From: Clostridia bacterium
GTDB taxonomy: Bacteria > Bacillota > Clostridia > Oscillospirales > QAMX01
Reading direction: 5' to 3'
Assembly (NCBI GenBank): GCA_017556885.1
Contig: JAFYLV010000079.1
Coordinates: 1 to 9,892 of the forward strand
DNA length: 9,892 nt
Of this stretch, positions 4,683 to 9,892 are shown one piece after another. Both the position numbers and the translations under genes were made by a program. Below the pieces are notes generated by a model. It had not been told where the DNA came from, searched no databases, and worked only from the letters and a program-made list of their open reading frames with translations. The first letter of the stretch is position 1. Every line of letters starts with the position of its first letter.

Positions 4683-5209
4683 AAACGTTAGGCACGATTT
4701 CTGCAGTGCTTCCGGTACTGATTCTTTTGGGCGCATCTCTATTGTCCGCAAGGCGGTGTTCCGACGTGTTCACAGTATTTACCAAAGGTGCTGCCGACGG
4801 TTTGCAGGTAGTTTTAAAGCTATTGCCGACCCTCTGCGGTCTTTTGTGTGCCGTGGAAATGCTTAAGGCAAGTGGCGTTCTGGATTTTATTGCGACGCTG
4901 CTTTCGCCTGTCACGGAACGTATCGGAATTCCGGCGGACTGTCTTCCGCTTTTTCTGCTGCGTCCCTTCTCGGGCAGTGCGAGCCTTGCACTCGCGGGAG
5001 AATGTATTGCCTCTTCTGGTGCGGATTCCCTGCCGGGGCGCATCGCTGCGGTACTCATGGCATCCAGTGAGACCACCTTCTACACGGCCGCGGTATATTC
5101 GGCGGCCTCCGGACTGAAGCCGGCGCGGTATACGCTATTCTGTGCACTGCTTGGAGATCTTACGGCTATGCTTGTGTCCGTCCAAGCGGTGAAATGGCTA
5201 TTTTCATAA
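4679..5209 (+). CDS. spmB: Spore maturation protein B
   Basis: SpmB is the partner of SpmA, also a membrane protein with a Gate-type domain, required for spore core dehydration. I chose the ATG at 4679 (176 aa): it overlaps the spmA stop as ATGA, has GGAAAG (4665-4670) 8 nt upstream and gives the usual N-terminus, whereas the frame upstream to 4610 is only a shadow of spmA. Family signatures are LRPFSGSASLAL (94-105) and SSETTFYTAAVYSAASGLKP (129-148), matching the RPxSGS and STETTFY patterns of SpmB. Hydrophobic segments occur at about 5-23, 43-62 and 152-172. A strong hairpin overlaps the stop codon and ends the operon. Confidence 0.92.
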   Translation: MKTLGTISAVLPVLILLGASLLSARRCSDVFTVFTKGAADGLQVVLKLLPTLCGLLCAVEMLKASGVLDFIATLLSPVTERIGIPADCLPLFLLRPFSGSASLALAGECIASSGADSLPGRIAAVLMASSETTFYTAAVYSAASGLKPARYTLFCALLGDLTAMLVSVQAVKWLFS

Positions 5210-5244
5210 AACAGAGGCAGATGTTTTGACATCTGCCTCTGTTT
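5209..5244. terminator. Bidirectional terminator between spmB and the rhamnosidase operon
   Basis: A 16-bp perfect stem (5209-5224 with 5229-5244) has the 4-nt loop TTTG. It starts at the last base of the spmB stop codon and lies 10 bases beyond the stop of the convergent rhamnosidase gene. On the minus strand the stem is followed by TAT and its 3' arm ends in TTT; on the plus strand the arm also ends in TGTTT. Convergent gene arrangement supports use in both directions. Confidence 0.8.
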
Positions 5245-5254
5245 CGATAGAGAT

Positions 5255-7867
5255 TTATTTCTTTTCCTCAACAGGCTGCACGGGATATGAGATCTCGTAT
5301 TCGCCGGAGGGAAGGCGTGTACATGCACCGGTTGCCGCAAATGCTTTTCCGTTCTGCCGGATCTGAACTGCACCAAGATCTGCGCAGCGGTAGGGAGTGA
5401 AATCTGCCTCGGTATTTGCGGGGACGATCACACGGAGTTTTGCAGTGTTGTCTGCAAGGGTCCAGTCGCAGGCGATGGTACCGCGGATGGATTCAAAGCG
5501 GATGGAGGACTCGGTCAGCCCGCCGCCACCCACGGAGGGTGCAATATCAAAGACCTTGTAGGCCGGGGCATCCTTGCGGAGACCGATGCCGCCGATATGA
5601 CGGTACATCCAGTTGCCGATGGATCCGTAGGCATAGTGATTGTAGGAGTTCATAGTGGGGGACCAGAAGGTGCCGTCGGGGCGGATGCCGTCCCAGTGCT
5701 CCCACATGGTGGTGGCGCCCATGCGCACAGAGAAGAGCCAGGAGGGGAATGTCTCCTGCAGAAGAAGGCCAAAGGCGCGGTCCTCTTCACCGATCTGTGA
5801 GAAGGTGTGGCAAAGATAGGGAGTGCCCACAAAGCCGGTGGTCAGGTGGTTTCCGGACAGCCGGAGGGAAGCAATCAGCTCTTTTTTGCAGTGTTCCAGT
5901 GCCTTTCCGTCCACGAGGTCGAACCATATGGCGAGAATGAAGGCGGTCTGGTTGCGCGGACCTGCGGCAAGACGTCCGCCGGGCGTGACAAAGTCCCGGT
6001 TGAAGGCGGAACGCACCTTCGCATAAAGATTGCGGTATTTTTTTGCCTCACCGGTGTAGCCGAGGATCTCAGCGGTCTCTGCGGTAAGACGGGTGGAATA
6101 GGCATAGAAGGCATTGGCGATGAGCTCGTTGGAGGTTCCGCCGTTGCAGGTGCTGCTGTCGCCGTCAAGCCCCAGCCAGTCGCCGAACTGGAAATGCCCG
6201 TTGAAGGTGTAAGGATCATCTCCCCAATTCTTCATATAGCCGACCCATTTTTTCATGGCGGGGTAGTTATCGCGCAGAATGCGTTTATCTCCGTAGGCTT
6301 GCCACATATCCATGGGAATAACGGTGACACAGTCACTCCAGGCATTGGAGGCGTTCTGCTTGATCATGGAGTTAGGAACAATGATGGGCACGGCTCCGGC
6401 TTCGGTCTGGTCTGCGCGCAGATCCCAGAACCACTTGGTGAAGAAGGCACCGCTCTGCATATTCTGCATAGCCGTGGAGGAGAAGACCTGTGCATCGCCC
6501 GTCCAGCCGAGACGTTCATCACGCTGCGGACAGTCGGTGGGCAGGTCGACAAAATTGCCCTTCTGTCCCCAGATGATGTTGTGCTGCAGCTGATTGAGCA
6601 GTGCATGGGAGCAGGAGAATTCGTTGGTCGGCTCAAGCTCGGTATGGATGACCACACCGGTAAAGTTTTCAAGAGCGGGCTCGCCGGGGAAGGCATCGAT
6701 GCACACGTAGCGGAAGCCGTAGAAGGTCAGCATCGCTTCAAAAATATCATCACCGCCGGAAGTAATGTAGGAGGCTACGGCGCGGGCGGTGCGGTAGTTT
6801 TCAAAGTAGGCGTTTCCGTCCTTGTCCAGCACCTCAAAGTGGCGCAGACGGATCTCTCGGCCGGCCGGTGCCTTGACGCGCACGCGGACGAAGCCGACCA
6901 TGTTCTGGCCAAAGTCCAGCACGCGCTCGCCCTTCGGGGTGGTGATGAGCTCGATGGGCTCGATCTCCTCAATGGGGCGGACGGCCTGCATCTGCTGGCC
7001 GACAAGCATACCATAACCGCGGTCCAGAATGGCGACGGAATTGCGCGGCATATTTACGCGGCGAGCGTCGATATCCTCGCCGTGATAGATCTGGGAATAG
7101 AGGATCTCGCTCTCTGCCCAGGTGAATTTTTCGTCAGAGACGATGCGACGGGTACGGCCGTCGGCAAAGGTCATATCAAGGCGACAGAGCAGAGCCGTGC
7201 GGTCGCCGTAGATATTCCAGCGGTTCTTGCCGATGAGGTTTCCGGTGAACCAGCCGGGACCGACGATGGCAGAGAACTCATTTTTGCCGGCACTGAGAAG
7301 CTCGGTTACGTCGTAGGTCTGATACTGCTGATGCTTGTTATAGCTGGTATAGCCCGGAGCCAGCAGATCCGGAGAGACAAATTCGCCGTTAAGCTGGGCG
7401 CGGTAAACACCGCAGGCGGTGATGTAAAGGCGTGCCTTTACGGGAGCCTCGGCAAGACGGAAATCGCGCATATAGCGAGGAACAACATCGTCACCGGCGT
7501 TCTCATCGGGGCGGGTGATCCACTTTGCCCGCCATGCGGTGCCGAGAAGTCCGGTCTCAAAGAAAGCGGGCTCGGAAGTCACTTCACGGCCGAGGTTGTC
7601 ACGCACGGTAAAACGGTAGTGGTAGCGCGTGCAGGCAGAAAGTTTCAGTCCTGTCTCGATAAAAAGGGTATCGTCATCCTCAACAAAGCCGGAATCGGCG
7701 CAAAGAGAGGCGAAATCCTCATAAAGAGAGACCTCGAGCCGCCGTGAAGTCTGAATGCAGCCCGGCTCGTCGGAGCGAAGCTTGTAGGAAAGGCGGGGGT
7801 TTTTCTCATCGATGCCGATGGGATTCTGCATATATTCGCAGGTGAGGCCATAGATTTGCAGAGCCAT
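5255..7867 (-). CDS. Glycoside hydrolase family 78 alpha-L-rhamnosidase
   Basis: It hydrolyses terminal alpha-L-rhamnose from glycosides or oligosaccharides. The protein is 870 aa, typical of full GH78 enzymes. Order, approximate: N-terminal Fn3-like domain (1-110), jelly-roll rhamnosidase N domain (140-305) with PGYTSYNKHQQYQTYDVTEL (171-190), beta domain with VLDFGQNMVGFVRV (316-329), (alpha/alpha)6 catalytic barrel (415-755) and C-terminal beta domain (757-830). The catalytic acid is expected at E451 in DCPQRDERLGWTGD (445-458) and the base at E723 in GATTMWEHWDG (717-727); SYNHYAYGSIGNWMYR (741-756) is also typical. There is no signal peptide, so it acts in the cytoplasm on imported substrate. 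The ATG has AAAGGA about 10 nt upstream. It lies 29 bases downstream of a second GH78 gene on the same strand and is probably cotranscribed. Confidence 0.93.
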   Translation of the reverse strand: MALQIYGLTCEYMQNPIGIDEKNPRLSYKLRSDEPGCIQTSRRLEVSLYEDFASLCADSGFVEDDDTLFIETGLKLSACTRYHYRFTVRDNLGREVTSEPAFFETGLLGTAWRAKWITRPDENAGDDVVPRYMRDFRLAEAPVKARLYITACGVYRAQLNGEFVSPDLLAPGYTSYNKHQQYQTYDVTELLSAGKNEFSAIVGPGWFTGNLIGKNRWNIYGDRTALLCRLDMTFADGRTRRIVSDEKFTWAESEILYSQIYHGEDIDARRVNMPRNSVAILDRGYGMLVGQQMQAVRPIEEIEPIELITTPKGERVLDFGQNMVGFVRVRVKAPAGREIRLRHFEVLDKDGNAYFENYRTARAVASYITSGGDDIFEAMLTFYGFRYVCIDAFPGEPALENFTGVVIHTELEPTNEFSCSHALLNQLQHNIIWGQKGNFVDLPTDCPQRDERLGWTGDAQVFSSTAMQNMQSGAFFTKWFWDLRADQTEAGAVPIIVPNSMIKQNASNAWSDCVTVIPMDMWQAYGDKRILRDNYPAMKKWVGYMKNWGDDPYTFNGHFQFGDWLGLDGDSSTCNGGTSNELIANAFYAYSTRLTAETAEILGYTGEAKKYRNLYAKVRSAFNRDFVTPGGRLAAGPRNQTAFILAIWFDLVDGKALEHCKKELIASLRLSGNHLTTGFVGTPYLCHTFSQIGEEDRAFGLLLQETFPSWLFSVRMGATTMWEHWDGIRPDGTFWSPTMNSYNHYAYGSIGNWMYRHIGGIGLRKDAPAYKVFDIAPSVGGGGLTESSIRFESIRGTIACDWTLADNTAKLRVIVPANTEADFTPYRCADLGAVQIRQNGKAFAATGACTRLPSGEYEISYPVQPVEEKK

Positions 7868-7896
7868 ATTTAGTAGTCCTTTCTGTTAGTTCACCG

Positions 7897-9892
7897 TTAG
7901 ATTTCGTCTGCCGGGAGGATGAATTCGTTTTTGCCGGCGGAAAGAACAAATTCTTCGTCAGCGAAGCGCAGGGTAGCATTCATACCGGGATCCAATTCGA
8001 CGGTGAGGTGGATATCCTCCTCAAAGATGCGCCAGTCAACGGTGACCCGTCCTGCAGCGGTCAGCTGAGAGCCCCGGACGCTGGGGACACGGCGGTTGAA
8101 GACGGGAGCAATGATGATGTCCGCATAGCCAAAGGAGTCCTCTGCCTGACGGATGCCAAGAAGCCGGGAGAAGAAATACTGAACGACTGCACCGAACATC
8201 GGGTGGGAGAGGGAACGGGCTTCGTTCTTCCACTCCTCATACAGAGTGGTGGCACCGAGCTCCATCCAGTGACCGAAGGAGGGAGCCTCGCGGCCGCCAA
8301 GGATATCAAACGCCAGGTCGGCATAGCCATGGTCGATAAGGACCTTGAAGAGCAGGTCTGTTCCGAAAATGCCGGTGTTGAGTTTGCGGGTGGCACTGTA
8401 GTGCGCTACGGTGTTTTCCAATGCACGGTCATCGGCAATGCCGAGATCGAGGGCAAAGAGGTTTGCACCCTGCACATTCTCGCACCAGTTGCCGGTCGCT
8501 TCGTCGAAGTAGTTTTTCTTTAGCACCTCGATCTTTTCCGCTTCACGTGCGGCAAGCGCGCGCTCACCCTCAATGTCACCGCAGAGCAGCGCGATCTCTC
8601 GCACGCGGCGAAGGGTCTTTACGTAGAAATAGGTGTTGACATAAGGTGCGGGAATGGCGATCTCGTCGGGTGTACACCAGTCGCCAAGACACCATTCGCC
8701 CGGCTGATCAGAGACGACGAGACCGTTTTCACTGTGGGCTTCGAGATAATCAAAGTACCGCAGCATCTGGGGGTAAAGCTGCTTTGCGGGAGCATCGTCG
8801 CCGTAAGTCTTCCAGTACTGCCATGGGACCTCCGCAATGGCACAGCCCCATCCGCCGGGTCCGCCGCCGGAGTGAACATAGGGGGCGGTATACTGCACGT
8901 GACCGCTCTTTCGGTCCTGACAGTCGGAAATGTCTCCGATCCAGCGCAGGTAGAAATCCTTTGCATCCAGAACAGCCATGACCGAGGGGCAGGAAAGTTG
9001 TCCGTCGCCGGTGTAGCCGCGGCGCTCGATGTGTGGACAGTCGGAAGGGATGCCGCCGTGCATGTTGCAGAGCTGGGTGCGGACAAAAGCATCATAGATC
9101 CAGTTAAGCACGGGTTCCGCACAGGAAAATTCGGATGTCACCGGTACGTTTGCATGGACGACCAGAACATCCTCGCATACGGCATCGCCGGCGACCGTGA
9201 AGTAGCGGAAGCCGTGCCAGAGGGAACGGCTGCGCCAGATGCGTCCCTTGCCGTCTGTTTTGTAGGTGCAGATCTGCCGGTGGATGCGGGTCTCATCCAA
9301 CTTGTCCCCGCAAAGATTTTCAGACATGGTGAGGGTGAGGGTCTGAGGCATGCTTCCGGTCTCGCGCAGGACAGGCCAGCCGGTGATGTTTTCACCCGTA
9401 TCGTAGAGCGCCGCGCCCTCGGCGGTGGTGCCGATGCGGCGGGGATGGATGTGCCGGATGACACGGTCGGCGGGAGAGGTCTGGATATAGAAGGGACCCT
9501 CGGGACCTGCGCAGACGGAAACGGCATCCCACGCGGAACCGTCAAAGGAAACCTTTGAGAAACCGTCGGCAAGGAATGCCGCATCCTGATGCTCGGCACG
9601 GACATAGTCGGTCTCGGTGATCTCGCTTTGGCTCCAACGTATTTCGGTATCGGAGACGACGGCCGTGACGTCGCTTCCGCTGCGGATAACCAGTCGGAAG
9701 ACGAGCTTTGTGGGACGCTCGCAGCGATGACCGTACCATCCGGGGTAGAGACGGATGCCGATGCAGTTCTTGCCCTCTCGAATCAGATCGGTAACGTCAT
9801 AGCGCATGACGTAAACACGGTGAGAGGTCTCCTCGCCAAAGCGTTCCTCGCAGACGCGTTCGGGCTTTGGCTCGTAGTCGCTGACGGCGGGG
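7897..9892 (-). CDS. Second GH78 alpha-L-rhamnosidase, 5' end beyond the window
   Basis: A second, divergent member of GH78 is visible for 664 codons. The frame is open to the right edge, so the ATG at 9807 is internal: the 28 codons before it continue the jelly-roll N domain into MRYDVTDLIREGKNCIGIRL. Counting from that Met, the beta-domain motif LYDTGENITGWPVL is at 134-147. The catalytic-acid region is SDCPHIERRGYTGDGQ (255-270), with likely acid E261. GATTLYEEW (518-526) carries the likely base E524, and HPMFGAVVQYFFSRLLGI (535-552) matches the C-terminal barrel helix. The motif differs from the downstream enzyme (DCPHIERRGY against DCPQRDERLGW), so the two belong to different subgroups and may differ in substrate linkage or aglycone. 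The N-terminus, signal peptide and promoter are not visible. The last codons are 29 bases before the next gene. Confidence 0.92.
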   Translation of the reverse strand, partial: PAVSDYEPKPERVCEERFGEETSHRVYVMRYDVTDLIREGKNCIGIRLYPGWYGHRCERPTKLVFRLVIRSGSDVTAVVSDTEIRWSQSEITETDYVRAEHQDAAFLADGFSKVSFDGSAWDAVSVCAGPEGPFYIQTSPADRVIRHIHPRRIGTTAEGAALYDTGENITGWPVLRETGSMPQTLTLTMSENLCGDKLDETRIHRQICTYKTDGKGRIWRSRSLWHGFRYFTVAGDAVCEDVLVVHANVPVTSEFSCAEPVLNWIYDAFVRTQLCNMHGGIPSDCPHIERRGYTGDGQLSCPSVMAVLDAKDFYLRWIGDISDCQDRKSGHVQYTAPYVHSGGGPGGWGCAIAEVPWQYWKTYGDDAPAKQLYPQMLRYFDYLEAHSENGLVVSDQPGEWCLGDWCTPDEIAIPAPYVNTYFYVKTLRRVREIALLCGDIEGERALAAREAEKIEVLKKNYFDEATGNWCENVQGANLFALDLGIADDRALENTVAHYSATRKLNTGIFGTDLLFKVLIDHGYADLAFDILGGREAPSFGHWMELGATTLYEEWKNEARSLSHPMFGAVVQYFFSRLLGIRQAEDSFGYADIIIAPVFNRRVPSVRGSQLTAAGRVTVDWRIFEEDIHLTVELDPGMNATLRFADEEFVLSAGKNEFILPADEI

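Noticed and set aside
5807..7747. A 646-codon open frame on the plus strand, opposite the rhamnosidase gene
   Set aside because: It lies wholly antisense to a well-supported GH78 gene, its translation shows no recognisable domain, and such frames are common opposite GC-rich codon-biased genes. No ribosome-binding site of note was seen.
8734..9558. A 274-codon plus-strand frame
   Set aside because: It is antisense to the second GH78 gene, whose catalytic motifs are intact.

Overview
The window looks like chromosomal DNA of a spore-forming Clostridia-class Firmicute, most likely of the Oscillospirales (Ruminococcaceae/Oscillospiraceae) group. Supporting points are the spmA-spmB sporulation pair, strong Shine-Dalgarno sites, sigma-A-like promoters, U-tailed hairpin terminators, fairly GC-rich coding sequence, and a hairpin-rich non-coding repeat of a type I associate with that group. 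The taxonomic call is an inference.

Layout. (1) 1-590 is visibly AT-rich compared with the rest. It holds the 3' part of a GNAT acetyltransferase gene and its terminator. (2) 594-715 is a non-coding inverted-repeat element (MITE-like). (3) 795-1706, minus strand, is an EamA/DMT-family membrane transporter. It diverges at 1707-1847 from (4) an orphan MinD-like ATPase (1848-2573). The shared intergenic region carries two back-to-back promoters and a perfect 14-bp palindrome over one -10 box. (5) mgsA, methylglyoxal synthase (2684-3082), has its own extended -10 promoter and a leader containing a run of nine Gs. (6) A diacylglycerol-kinase-family lipid kinase follows (3157-4071). (7) spmA-spmB (4119-5209) overlap by ATGA and are preceded by a very good candidate sigma-E promoter that sits inside a terminator hairpin. 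(8) A 16-bp-stem bidirectional terminator separates these genes from (9) two tandem minus-strand GH78 alpha-L-rhamnosidase genes. The upstream member runs off the right edge.

How the genes work together. Only two groups look like co-functional units. spmA-spmB serves spore core dehydration. The GH78 pair releases L-rhamnose from imported plant or microbial glycosides. MinD-like, mgsA and dgk lie head to tail, but promoters and terminators between them suggest largely separate transcription.

I see no evidence of a large undescribed multi-gene system. The points most worth checking are the sigma-E promoter/terminator/Shine-Dalgarno overlap before spmA, the substituted active-site positions in MgsA, the G9 leader, and the palindromic divergent promoter region.
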